A stretch of 41,095 nucleotides of DNA, from NCBI GenBank assembly GCA_028280485.1, contig JANQLS010000059.1:1-41095 (forward strand), written 5' to 3'. The notes beneath the pieces are model-generated. The model saw nothing but the letters and a program-made list of their open reading frames with translations. It was not told where the DNA came from and searched no databases. Position numbers and translations under genes: made by a program. This document shows positions 1 to 8,544 of the stretch, one piece after another. The stretch is from Planctomycetota bacterium (GTDB lineage Bacteria > Planctomycetota > UBA8108 > JACQVS01). The stretch's first letter is position 1. Every line of letters starts with the position of its first letter.

Positions 1-74
1 TTTATGACCACAGGAAAAAAGAGCTAATAGTTTAGGATTGAAAAATTACGGGGAAGAGGTGAGGATTTTAAAAA

Positions 75-225
75 ATTCACAGCCTCTCTGCGTGCGGCCA
101 TCCTCAGTATCATCAAGTAACAATTGATTTATTGATTTGCCTAAAGGGGTCACCCGTTCAAGCCTTCTTTAGTTTCAAAGCAAGATTTTCGAATCTAAAA
201 ATAGCCCCGTAAAGAGGCTGTGAAT
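75..225. repeat. Short inverted repeat in the left-end non-coding stretch
   Basis: Bases 1-370 hold no convincing gene. A 13-bp word, ATTCACAGCCTCT, at 75-87 is repeated in inverted orientation at 213-225. A related stretch (TTAAAAAATTCACA) recurs just before the oxidase stop at 362-375. The arms are 125 bp apart, so a simple transcript hairpin is unlikely. They may be the remains of a small mobile or palindromic element. Confidence 0.45.
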
Positions 226-275
226 TATTATCAAGCTTAGCTAGAGCCGGATTCCAATCTAGTAGAACTAAGGCC

Positions 276-351
276 TTAACTAGCCCGAAGCGCTAGCGAG
301 GGGTCTATTCTTAAATAAGCTGACCCCTCGCTAGCGCTTCGGGCTAGTTAA
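276..351. repeat. Family A palindromic repeat (30-bp arms), likely terminator
   Basis: Perfect 30-bp inverted repeat: arms 276-305 and 322-351 with a 16-nt loop. The arm starts TTAACTAGCCCGAAGCGC and ends in GAGGGGTC. It lies 20 bp beyond the stop of the minus-strand flavoenzyme. The same arm recurs at 11743, 13873, 21595 and 28606. Its position after a gene and its strong pairing suggest a transcript-end structure, although there is no long T run. Confidence 0.85.
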
Positions 352-370
352 GTTGGAGGTCTTAAAAAAT

Positions 371-1522
371 TCACAATCGCGGAGCGAGACGACTACTCCT
401 TAAAAACTCAACTGGCCGATTTGTTTTCCCCTCGGTCACCAAATCCACCAGCATCTCACCTAAGACCATCGCAAACTTATAACCATGACCTGAAAGTCCC
501 GTGACTACTGCGGCAGGATTTTTGAAAGGCATGCGATCCACAATAAAGTGAGTGTCTGAAGTCATCGTATAAAAGCAAATTTGATAGTCGATTAGATCTT
601 GAGTCGCGTGAGGAACAACTTCTTTGAGAAAGCCTTCGACTTTAGTTTTCTGGCCTTGATCTACCGCTCGGTCGATGGCAAGTGGATCCTCGACAATTTC
701 GCCTCCACTGTGCTCAGCCACCTTCAATCCCATGGTATCTTCTTGAGGAAAGCCGTAGAACATGGCTTCATCCATTTCAAAGAAGAATCCTGGGCAATTT
801 TGTTCGATGGTATAAGCAGTTCTCGTTGTCGGGTACCAGAAGAGAAGCTGCTTCAGTAAATAAAGAGGAGGCAGCTTATCACCAAAGAGTTGGCTCGACC
901 AAGCCCCTAAGGTAACGATAAGTTTATCTGCTTCGTAAGTAGAGCGATCCGTCTTCACCCACCAACGACCCGATTTTTCTTGAACTTCGAGGATGGTCTC
1001 TTCAGTAGCCAAAGAACAGCCTAATTCTTGGGCTTGCCTCAATAGGGTTTCAACGCAACGCTCCACTCTAAGAAAGCCCGCTCTTTTTTCGTAAACCCCG
1101 ATCCAATGAGATTCATAATTAAATTGAGGAAATCGCTTCTTAAGTTCGGAAGCTGAATATTCTTCAATTTCAAGGTCATGTTCTCGTGCGGTTTCGATGA
1201 CCCCAGGCACAACGAATCCATCGGGAATTCCAACCTCCAAAAGACCCGTCTCTTCGTAAAGCTTCTCCCCGGTGTCCCGTTCCAATTGCTCCCAACGTTC
1301 ATAGGATTCTCTTAGCAGTGGAACATAATCAGGGTGTTCAAAGTAAGCCATGCGAATCATTCGCGACAATCCGTGACTACTTCCCAGATTGTGGGGCGGA
1401 GCAAATCGATCGATAGCTAAAGCTTTTATCCCTCTTTTAGCAAGAGAGTAAAGCGCGGCGCTTCCGACGCCTCCAGCTCCAAGGACGATGGTGTCGTAGT
1501 GATTAGAGTTTTTTAGAGACAT
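371..1522 (-). CDS. Monomeric sarcosine oxidase / N-methyl-L-tryptophan oxidase family FAD enzyme
   Basis: 383 aa, the usual length for the MSOX/MTOX family, which oxidises N-methylated amino acids to the amine, formaldehyde and H2O2. An N-terminal Rossmann motif (GAGGVGSAA, about residues 15-23) binds FAD. The GSSHGLSR segment (about 47-54) matches the family's flavin-contacting arginine region. K267 and H271 (KVAEH) and C316 (QICFYT) fall where MSOX has its active-site Lys/His and the Cys that carries covalent FAD. SGHGYKF near 345 is also typical. There is no signal peptide, so it is cytosolic. The substrate cannot be told from sequence. No partner gene adjoins it. The last residues (SSRLAPRL) are encoded by an intergenic-type repeat, so the natural C-terminus may be shorter. 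Confidence 0.9.
   Translation of the reverse strand: MSLKNSNHYDTIVLGAGGVGSAALYSLAKRGIKALAIDRFAPPHNLGSSHGLSRMIRMAYFEHPDYVPLLRESYERWEQLERDTGEKLYEETGLLEVGIPDGFVVPGVIETAREHDLEIEEYSASELKKRFPQFNYESHWIGVYEKRAGFLRVERCVETLLRQAQELGCSLATEETILEVQEKSGRWWVKTDRSTYEADKLIVTLGAWSSQLFGDKLPPLYLLKQLLFWYPTTRTAYTIEQNCPGFFFEMDEAMFYGFPQEDTMGLKVAEHSGGEIVEDPLAIDRAVDQGQKTKVEGFLKEVVPHATQDLIDYQICFYTMTSDTHFIVDRMPFKNPAAVVTGLSGHGYKFAMVLGEMLVDLVTEGKTNRPVEFLRSSRLAPRL
377..400 (-). repeat. Family C repeat word forming the oxidase C-terminus
   Basis: On the minus strand this reads AGTAGTCGTCTCGCTCCGCG, closely matching the TAGTAGG-CTCGCTCCGCGAG repeats at 1801-1830 and 5027-5057. Here it is read in a frame without TAG, so it encodes SSRLAPRL before a TGA stop. 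Confidence 0.6.
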
Positions 1523-1540
1523 TGACGCATTCCTACCTCC

Positions 1541-1681
1541 GATCCCTCGCTAAAGCTTCGGGCTTGATGGTTTGGTGATTTCATTATGGGCTTTTTGATT
1601 AATCACGAAATTAAACCAGCCAAAACTTTGGCTTAAAATTCAGTTTATACCCTCCAAGCCCAAAGCTTTAGCTAGGGATAG
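1541..1681. repeat. Degenerate family A inverted pair
   Basis: The 1523-1946 gap holds no gene. Arms at 1541-1566 (starting GATCCCTCGCTAAAGCTTCG) and 1654-1681 (ending GCTTTAGCTAGGGATAG) are inverted copies with about two mismatches, separated by roughly 90 bp of A+T-rich DNA. They resemble family A in word order (CCCTCGCTA..GCTTCGGGCT). The pair could be a decayed MITE-like element. It sits upstream of both divergent genes and so may hold their promoters, which I could not identify. Confidence 0.55.
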
Positions 1682-1799
1682 AAGTCCAAATTACTTAAAA
1701 GCGCATTCCCATTTTAGACGTAGCGCTAGCAGGGAAACAAATGAATCAAGGCGATTCGTTTGCTTAGTTTTAAACGGCAGACTCGTACATTTTGGTTTA

Positions 1800-1878
1800 G
1801 CACGACTCGCGGAGCGAGCCTACTACTAAAAATCCTCTTGAGTTTTGAATAAGATCAGCTCAAATAAAGCTAAGCCTC
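1800..1878 (+). repeat. Upstream block shared by the two HEAT-like paralogues (copy 1)
   Basis: This stretch aligns with 5028-5105. Both begin ACGACTCGCGGAGCGAGCCT (a family C palindrome), continue through ACTAAAAA, CCTCTT, TTTTGAATAAGAT and CTCAAAT, and end near CTAAGCCT. Each lies about 150 bp before the ATG of its paralogue. The tandem duplication therefore carried the 5' region along, probably including the promoter. Confidence 0.75.
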
Positions 1879-1946
1879 AATAATAATCCAATCCCCGTAA
1901 AATCAATATTCAAACCCGTGGGCTTTCCGCGCTTCTATTCATTCGA

Positions 1947-4900
1947 ATGATTTCTTCATCAAATAAAGTTCGACTTTCCATCATCTTTTTATTGGGCTTA
2001 CTCGCCTCTGGTATCGCTGGCTATTCCTATTACACATTCAAAGTAAAAGAATGGAAAGCATTAGAAGATCTTCGCTCTGACAAGCCCTTAGTACGCTTGG
2101 AAGCTGGTGAATATTTAGTTTCGGTGCAATCTTCAGCCGCGATTGAGTATTGGAAAGATTTGGTTATTTCCCAAGCTGAGGAAGATGAACCTAAGAACTC
2201 TAACCTCTACGATGTATGGGTTCTTAATTTTATTTCACAAATAGAACCTGAAGGTGTGCAGGCCATTACAGAATTAATACATTCAAAAAACAAAGAGCTT
2301 TTTACTTGGTTCCTTGAAGAAGTCGAACAATCAAAAATTGATCCAACAATAATTATTCCTGAGCTTATCAAGGTCTTTAAATATTCTAAAAACCTTACCA
2401 AAGATGAAAAGTTCGACAATTTATTACATGAAATAGTTTACTTGGATTGCAAAAACCCGCTCACCTTTAAACTCTTATTAGATTTAAAAAATAAGAATAT
2501 AGATGACTTAGATCAGATGTTCATACATAGATACTTAAAAAGGATGTTAGAAGAAAACATCTCTGTTTCACTTCAAAACATAGAAGAATTCTTAGACAGC
2601 GATGTTGGAGACTTGCAATACGCAGCATTGGATTATTTGACTACTACTGATGATTTTAACTTTTCGAGTCAAGCTTCCAAGAAAACACTCCTAAGAATCC
2701 TTCAGTTAATAAATTCAAATGATTATGATATACAAATTCAAACCATTGCATTTTTATTAAAATTTTCTAAAGAGTCTATCAGTCATTTCGATAAAGAATT
2801 TTCTACAAGCCTTAAGAAAATCGACCTCGAGGAACAGCTCGTTCTATCAGAGATTTATAGCCATTTAGGACATCAATCGAAGAGAACCCTTTTGCAGAAT
2901 ATTTTTGAAGACACGTCAGAGTTAAAAATTCTTAAGTTCGATAATTTCTTCGAACCAAATTTAAACGTTCCTACAAATCAATACGATCCTCCTTTTACTC
3001 ACGTCCCCATTAAAGATCCGTGGGATCATAATGCATTGTTCGCAAATTTTTTCCCAACATTCTTAAGTAAAAACGACCCTCAAATTCAGGAAACAATTTT
3101 CGATATTCTTTCAAACCCAAACATTAACCACAGGCATTCCTATACCTTTTTTAAATGGTTATCATACTCGAAAAATCACTCCATAAGGTCGGCGGGAATT
3201 CGACTACTAAAAAGATTCAATCAGGAGTATCCAGGGATTCGGAAAGTCATTGTAGAGCGTCAAAATTACCCATTACAATTGCTTAAGGACATTGAACAGA
3301 AATATCGATCCTCTAAAAAGTTTAACGATAAAATCGTTGATTTAATTACATCCACACTCGAAACAAATCAATATTTAGAAAAACCCAAAGAGCCTGTTTT
3401 AAAATTCCTCAACAAACTTACCATCATTCACGATCCAAAATTTCAACCAACTTTAAATCAATGTTTAAACTGGATTAAAGAAACTCACCTCTACTTTCAA
3501 GGCCCTCCAAAGTCAAATACATTTATTGTTCGCCTATTCGAAGTCTGTGATAACCGCTTACCAGATGAATTGATTCAATTAGTTCTAGATTCCTATGACA
3601 TTGAGCTTCATTCAAGAATAGACCTATTACTGAGCCTGGGTTATGAAAGCCCAAAAACAATAGATTATTTAAATCAATTGAGAGAAAGCATAAGAACTGA
3701 TAAGCACGCCTTTAATTTTGCTTATTGGTGGATAAAGAAAGGTCAAATCCCTGCTCTGGAAAAAGAACAGATGGTTAAGCAGCTCATAAAAAGCTATTTA
3801 TTTATTATTACGGATCAAGCACAACACTACCCCAAACCAGAAGATCAAAAACCCAAGCTATCATTTGCCAAGGAAATTATTCACATTTTTGAACTTATGA
3901 GTTCCCCGAGTATAGTTGAAAGGCGATCTTACAGATACTTACTAGCTTTTGAATCACTAAGCGATTTACTTATCAGCTTTGGTGTGGAGATTGAAGATTT
4001 TATACATGAGAGTCTAAACAAACAATCAGAACCAAATGAACTAACCACTATTTATCTTCGATTTTTATTGCACTACAATTGCCTCAAGCCCGAGGAATTA
4101 CAGAAAATAGCTGATCTTATTGATTCAGAGGAAATTTCTCTTTCTTTTGTTTTTGAAATTCTTAAATCTCATAAATCTTTAGGACTTTCGACTTCGACTG
4201 TAAAAGGTGAACTGTTAAAAATACTCAAAAATTATAGTTCTAGCCTTCAACATCTCATCATTGATCAATCTTCAAAAATATTAAAAGACAAGACCTTCAT
4301 TTATCCTCATCTGAGACAATTGTTAAAATCCAATGAAACAGATTTACAAATGTTAGCCATCCAGCATTTAACTCAAAGTAAAACTGATCATCCTGAAATC
4401 GTTCGTATGATGGAGCAAATACTTAGGGTTCAAATTTTAGCCCCAGGAAACCAGTCAGGCTTCAACTACCCCCAATCATTCTTAGATCACTTAGCTCCTT
4501 ATAAAGAAAATGCTCATAGTTGTGCCGAACTTATCTGGCAGCATTTAAAAAATACCGATGTCCTCAAATTTGGCGATGATGAACTCACGCTCTTAGATAC
4601 GCTCATCAAAATGGGAACTCATAATTCACAGGCAACTCAGCTCTTAATTCATCTGATGAATCAAAGCAATGGAATCAGTCATGAAGATCTGTATTACTTT
4701 ATATCTGAGTTTCCTACCCCCCCAAATGAACTGCTTCCCACTATTCTCACTAAAGTTAAGAAGATATCAAAGTATCCAAATGCAGCCCGTTATCAGTATC
4801 TATTTGATATTCTTGAGCTTTATGGACATCAAGCTAAGGATGCCTTACCCCACCTAGAGCTCATTTACAGAGAACAAACGAGTTACTTCTACATAGAACA

Positions 4901-4961
4901 GATGATGAACACGATGAATCTAATTAAGAATTCAATAGCTCAGTATAAATCCAAAAGGTAG
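1947..4961 (+). CDS. Membrane-anchored alpha-helical (HEAT/ARM-like) giant protein, paralogue 1
   Basis: 1004 aa with no catalytic motif that I recognise. A short basic N-terminus (NKVRL) precedes one hydrophobic segment (about residues 9-29, IIFLLGLLASGIAGYSYY). This suggests an N-in signal anchor with the rest outside the cytoplasmic membrane. There is no lipobox Cys. The remainder is a long run of amphipathic helices rich in Leu, Lys, Glu and Ser, as in HEAT/ARM solenoids. A conserved motif, EDLRSDKPLVRLEAGEYLV, follows the anchor and looks like a first HEAT repeat. The neighbour at 5185 is a full-length paralogue. Base composition is clearly more A+T-rich than the flanking genes. The likely role is a scaffold or protein-binding surface in the envelope, but this is inference only. 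The stop codon lies inside a palindromic repeat. Confidence 0.85.
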   Translation: MISSSNKVRLSIIFLLGLLASGIAGYSYYTFKVKEWKALEDLRSDKPLVRLEAGEYLVSVQSSAAIEYWKDLVISQAEEDEPKNSNLYDVWVLNFISQIEPEGVQAITELIHSKNKELFTWFLEEVEQSKIDPTIIIPELIKVFKYSKNLTKDEKFDNLLHEIVYLDCKNPLTFKLLLDLKNKNIDDLDQMFIHRYLKRMLEENISVSLQNIEEFLDSDVGDLQYAALDYLTTTDDFNFSSQASKKTLLRILQLINSNDYDIQIQTIAFLLKFSKESISHFDKEFSTSLKKIDLEEQLVLSEIYSHLGHQSKRTLLQNIFEDTSELKILKFDNFFEPNLNVPTNQYDPPFTHVPIKDPWDHNALFANFFPTFLSKNDPQIQETIFDILSNPNINHRHSYTFFKWLSYSKNHSIRSAGIRLLKRFNQEYPGIRKVIVERQNYPLQLLKDIEQKYRSSKKFNDKIVDLITSTLETNQYLEKPKEPVLKFLNKLTIIHDPKFQPTLNQCLNWIKETHLYFQGPPKSNTFIVRLFEVCDNRLPDELIQLVLDSYDIELHSRIDLLLSLGYESPKTIDYLNQLRESIRTDKHAFNFAYWWIKKGQIPALEKEQMVKQLIKSYLFIITDQAQHYPKPEDQKPKLSFAKEIIHIFELMSSPSIVERRSYRYLLAFESLSDLLISFGVEIEDFIHESLNKQSEPNELTTIYLRFLLHYNCLKPEELQKIADLIDSEEISLSFVFEILKSHKSLGLSTSTVKGELLKILKNYSSSLQHLIIDQSSKILKDKTFIYPHLRQLLKSNETDLQMLAIQHLTQSKTDHPEIVRMMEQILRVQILAPGNQSGFNYPQSFLDHLAPYKENAHSCAELIWQHLKNTDVLKFGDDELTLLDTLIKMGTHNSQATQLLIHLMNQSNGISHEDLYYFISEFPTPPNELLPTILTKVKKISKYPNAARYQYLFDILELYGHQAKDALPHLELIYREQTSYFYIEQMMNTMNLIKNSIAQYKSKR

Positions 4962-4989
4962 GGTGCGCACGTTGTGTGCCGTTTTTTTA
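4953..4989 (+). terminator. Family D hairpin supplying the stop codon, followed by a T run
   Basis: The HEAT-1 stop TAG (4959-4961) is part of this element: AAAAGGTAG, then a GGTGCGCAC / GTGTGCC hairpin with a small bulge, then GTTTTTTTAA. It matches the reverse complement of 8421-8457. The hairpin plus seven Ts fits an intrinsic terminator. Confidence 0.65.
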
Positions 4990-5027
4990 AGGTCAACACA
5001 TTTCAGTCTGTATAAAATTCACTTCGT

Positions 5028-5105
5028 ACGACTCGCGGAGCGAGCCTATCACTAAAAAACCTCTTTAATTTTGAATAAGATTAACTCAAATGAGTCTAAG
5101 CCTAC
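5028..5105 (+). repeat. Upstream block shared by the two HEAT-like paralogues (copy 2)
   Basis: Second copy of the block at 1800-1878. It starts with the family C palindrome (CTCGCGGAGCGAG) and is followed by the shared A+T-rich stretch TTTTGAATAAGATTAACTCA. The ATG of the second paralogue is at 5185. Confidence 0.75.
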
Positions 5106-5184
5106 CATCATTCCGATCAAATAATTCAGACAGTGAATTAAATCGACTTTCGTAGTCGTGGGTACTCGACAATTAGTACGATAA

Positions 5185-8100
5185 ATGAGCTTATCCTCTA
5201 AGAAATTTCACTTTACGACACTCATCCTACTAGGCTTCATCGCCCTCGGTATCGCTGGATACTCGTACTACACCTACAAGCTAAAGGAATGGGAGGCTCT
5301 TGAGGATCTTCGATCAGACAACCCGATCACTCGCCTCGAAGCTGCAGAGTATTTGGTCTCGATTCAGTCCGCGACAGCAGTTGAGTATTGGAAGGAGTTG
5401 TTAATTGCTCATGCCCCAGATATCGAAGAAAAGTCATTCTATTCCTTCCCCTTAGATGAATGGATCTTCAAGTTTCTTACAAAAATTGAACCTGAGGGAA
5501 AGTCCGCTTTATCAGAGTTAATCCACAACCCAAACAAAGCAGTATCCTTATGGGTAATTGAAAATTTAGATAGTGGTAATTCGGATTCAAAATTTGTCAC
5601 CCAGGAGATTATCAAACTCTTCATAAACTCAAACCATTTCTCCGATGAAGAGAAATTCGATGAGCTCCTAGAAGCCTTGACTTCTGTCGACGAAAATTAC
5701 GTTGAAACGACTACGCTCCTAACTTCTCTATTAAAAAAGGAGCTAAGTGAAGAAGAACTCGACATAATTACAGTCACCCTAGTCTCAATATATGAAACCA
5801 ATGCAATAATACCTACCAATCACTTGAGCGAGTTCTTAAAAATAAACGATGATTATTCTCAGTATCACACTCTTAATTATTTAATCGAACACAACAACGA
5901 ATCTCACGCTCGCAATGCAACAAAACAGTTAATATCAAAAATCATTCAATTGGCAGCCTCGAAAGATAACGATGTTCAGAACATTGCATTAAACGTTCTC
6001 ACAAAACATTCAAAAACATTCATCAAATCGTTCGACGCTCAACTCTCAGCATTAATTAAGAAATTAAGCCAAGAAGCATTGCATAGAATCTCCAATCTCT
6101 TTCCTTTCATGGGCCTTCAGTCAAAAACTCAGCTTCTTCAAAGTCTTTTCAATTCAACAGATCCAAACGAAATTTTAATTATGGATAATTTCTTTACAGA
6201 AGAAAAATTGGAATCCATAAGTGAAGTGAAATCAGATTTTTATCTCGACTCGATTAGATCTAACCCTGAAAACTCACCTCTATATTTCACCTTTTTCCCT
6301 TACCTCTTAAATCAAGCGGATGAAGAGATCTCTTCGAAGATCTACTCAATGCTCACTCATGAGAAAATTGATAAGTTTAAAGTGTACACCTTTTTCAAAT
6401 GGCTTACTTATTCATCAGATTCAAATTTAAAATCATTTGGGACTCAATTTTTAAAACGATTTGAAAACTCACACCCCGATGTAGAGAAAATTATACTTAG
6501 CAATATCAACGCGCCATTGCTGAAGCTTAAAAGGCTCGAAGCTTCTTATCAAGAATACAAATTTTTTGACGAGACCATTTATGCCCTAATCGATCAAGCC
6601 TTCGAAGCAGATGATTACATTTATTCGGAGACAAATGACTTAGTGGGATTTCTAAACACCTCAACACTAGTTCAAGATGATAAATTCAAACCAACATTAA
6701 ACCAGTGCTTCATATGGAGCCTTTCATCTTTTAACACTTACAATGATCCCCAAGATAACAACTCATTCCTTGTAAGACTCTTTGAGATTTCGCACCTTCA
6801 TTACGAGAACAAACTAATCTTTGAGTATATAAATAAAGCCGATTTAGACGCACCTCGATTTGTAAACTTCTTATTGACTAACAATTTTAATACTCCAGAA
6901 GTCGCCGAACATTTAAAAAAGAGGTGCGCCAATCCGAACACTAACACTTCAATATTTGGCAGTTTTAGCTTTGCCTATTGGTGGCTTAAAAACGGGCAGC
7001 CTCAAAAATCTAAGAAAGCAGCCATAAAACACCCCAGGTTTTACGGGTATCCTCACTTTAAAACCGAACATATTCCGCACTACATCATCCCAAAAAATAA
7101 GAATGACAAGATTCAGCTTTCACGAGAACTCATTACGTTCACAGATGAGCTATTAAAATACTTTAAGGAAGATTATCGATGGTGGGGATACCACAAAATT
7201 CATAGCAATATATCTAAATTAATCCAAAATTTCGGGCTTCCTATTGAAGAAGTGATTCATGAGCAACTATCGAAACAAGATAAGCCTAATGCAATTGCCA
7301 CATTCTGCCTAAGTTATCTCCATCATCACAAAAAGTTAAGAGCTTATGAGATCATCAAATTCAAGCGATTCCTCAAAGAACCAAAAGTTAATTATAGCTT
7401 CCTGATTGAAGCTCTGAATTCATTCAATTCACTACAAACTAGCAGGCATGATATGCAAGAATTTGTATTAACGCATATTAAAGATCTACATAGTGAAGCC
7501 CAAAGTGACGTCATTAAACTTAGCAAAAAAACATTTAATAACAACTCGTTCTTATTTCCCTATCTGGAACAATTGATTTCTTCCCAAAATTCTGAACTTC
7601 GTGCTATAGGAATATGGCACTTAAAAGAAAATAAAAACTATCAAGATCAATGTATTAAATCCCTTTGGGAACATAACAAAGTTCAGCTTCAGACAAAAGA
7701 ATATCATCTATATGAAGATAATTACCCTTCCTTAAGTGAAGAACCGAGCCTGACAGATTCATTGATTTACTTTAAAGGAAAAGCCAAGAACTCTGCCCAA
7801 TTGATTTGGGAGACAATTGAACAGAATCAAAACTTAGCTTTGTTAGAAGATCAACTATTGCTTTTTAAAACGTTGATCCAAATGGGAACCCATCAATCAC
7901 AAATCATAAACTTATTAAAAGAAAAACTAAAATCCAACGGGCCAATAGATTATTGGGATCTCCACGACATTATATCCACTTTCCCTCAGCCGCCCACTGA
8001 ACTGATACCTCTATTGATTCATCATATTTCAACTGAGGTAGACGTCGGCTACAATTACTACGTGTTGTCCAGCCTTGATCTATACGGAAAAGATGCTCAA

Positions 8101-8226
8101 GCTGCAATTCCTCGATTAGAAGAAATTCTAAGCAAACAAACAGATTATTATCCAATCATGTGGGTATTGAATACTTTGAGCATCGCTCAAGGCATTCAAG
8201 CGATACCCCAAAATAGAGATCTTTAG
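5185..8226 (+). CDS. Membrane-anchored alpha-helical (HEAT/ARM-like) giant protein, paralogue 2
   Basis: 1013 aa and homologous to the preceding gene along its length. The shared features are an N-terminal anchor (GIAGYSYYTYKLKEW), EALEDLRSDNPITRLEAAEY, a central FFKWLTYS segment, FAYWWLK near the middle and TLIQMGTH near the C-terminus. The two proteins are strongly diverged in the segments between. The N-terminus is the best conserved part, so the anchor and first repeat may be the common functional element and the solenoid the variable one. The protein is probably extracytoplasmic. The stop codon TAG (8224-8226) opens a palindromic TAGTAG repeat. No catalytic residues are visible and I do not recognise a named family. 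A third paralogue elsewhere in the genome is plausible but cannot be seen here. Confidence 0.85.
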   Translation: MSLSSKKFHFTTLILLGFIALGIAGYSYYTYKLKEWEALEDLRSDNPITRLEAAEYLVSIQSATAVEYWKELLIAHAPDIEEKSFYSFPLDEWIFKFLTKIEPEGKSALSELIHNPNKAVSLWVIENLDSGNSDSKFVTQEIIKLFINSNHFSDEEKFDELLEALTSVDENYVETTTLLTSLLKKELSEEELDIITVTLVSIYETNAIIPTNHLSEFLKINDDYSQYHTLNYLIEHNNESHARNATKQLISKIIQLAASKDNDVQNIALNVLTKHSKTFIKSFDAQLSALIKKLSQEALHRISNLFPFMGLQSKTQLLQSLFNSTDPNEILIMDNFFTEEKLESISEVKSDFYLDSIRSNPENSPLYFTFFPYLLNQADEEISSKIYSMLTHEKIDKFKVYTFFKWLTYSSDSNLKSFGTQFLKRFENSHPDVEKIILSNINAPLLKLKRLEASYQEYKFFDETIYALIDQAFEADDYIYSETNDLVGFLNTSTLVQDDKFKPTLNQCFIWSLSSFNTYNDPQDNNSFLVRLFEISHLHYENKLIFEYINKADLDAPRFVNFLLTNNFNTPEVAEHLKKRCANPNTNTSIFGSFSFAYWWLKNGQPQKSKKAAIKHPRFYGYPHFKTEHIPHYIIPKNKNDKIQLSRELITFTDELLKYFKEDYRWWGYHKIHSNISKLIQNFGLPIEEVIHEQLSKQDKPNAIATFCLSYLHHHKKLRAYEIIKFKRFLKEPKVNYSFLIEALNSFNSLQTSRHDMQEFVLTHIKDLHSEAQSDVIKLSKKTFNNNSFLFPYLEQLISSQNSELRAIGIWHLKENKNYQDQCIKSLWEHNKVQLQTKEYHLYEDNYPSLSEEPSLTDSLIYFKGKAKNSAQLIWETIEQNQNLALLEDQLLLFKTLIQMGTHQSQIINLLKEKLKSNGPIDYWDLHDIISTFPQPPTELIPLLIHHISTEVDVGYNYYVLSSLDLYGKDAQAAIPRLEEILSKQTDYYPIMWVLNTLSIAQGIQAIPQNRDL

Positions 8227-8384
8227 TAGCAGGCTCGGCTCCCGAGCCGTGCCTCCTTGAACAATTCATACCGTTTTCTCCTCCAATTAATCCTTAATCG
8301 CATTGAAGCCACTCAGTTATTTTCATTGGATTAGGATTTAAATCGACTTTGCTTCGCACGGCTCGAAGGTCGAGCCTGCTACTA
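8224..8384. repeat. Family B inverted-repeat pair in the gap after HEAT-2
   Basis: The gap 8227-8544 has no gene. The left arm (8224-8253) reads TAGTAGCAGGCTCGG then CCGAGCC. The right arm (8352-8384) reads CACGGCTCGAAGGTCGAGCC then TGCTACTA. Each arm is itself a hairpin, and the arms are inverted copies about 100 bp apart. The first TAG is the stop codon of HEAT-2. Similar pairs occur at 31336-31466 and 33422-33582. Confidence 0.75.
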
Positions 8385-8420
8385 AACAGCTACCCTCAAG
8401 ATCTTATTATCGTAATTGTT

Positions 8421-8457
8421 TTAAAAAGACGGCACACAGCGTGTGCCTACTACCTTT
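8421..8457. terminator. Family D hairpin (GGCACAC..GTGTGCC) with flanking A and T runs
   Basis: A near-perfect hairpin, GGCACAC-AGC-GTGTGCC (8431-8447), is preceded by TTTTAAAAAGAC and followed by TACTACCTTTTTTTTCC. The T run makes it a possible rightward terminator. In reverse complement it matches the element at the end of HEAT-1. Confidence 0.6.
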
Positions 8458-8544
8458 TTTTTCCCAATAAAATGGCTTAAGCTTTAGGGCTGATTTAAGT
8501 CTTTCTGTTCTAAATGAAAACGAAGAAATACCTCAACCAAACTG

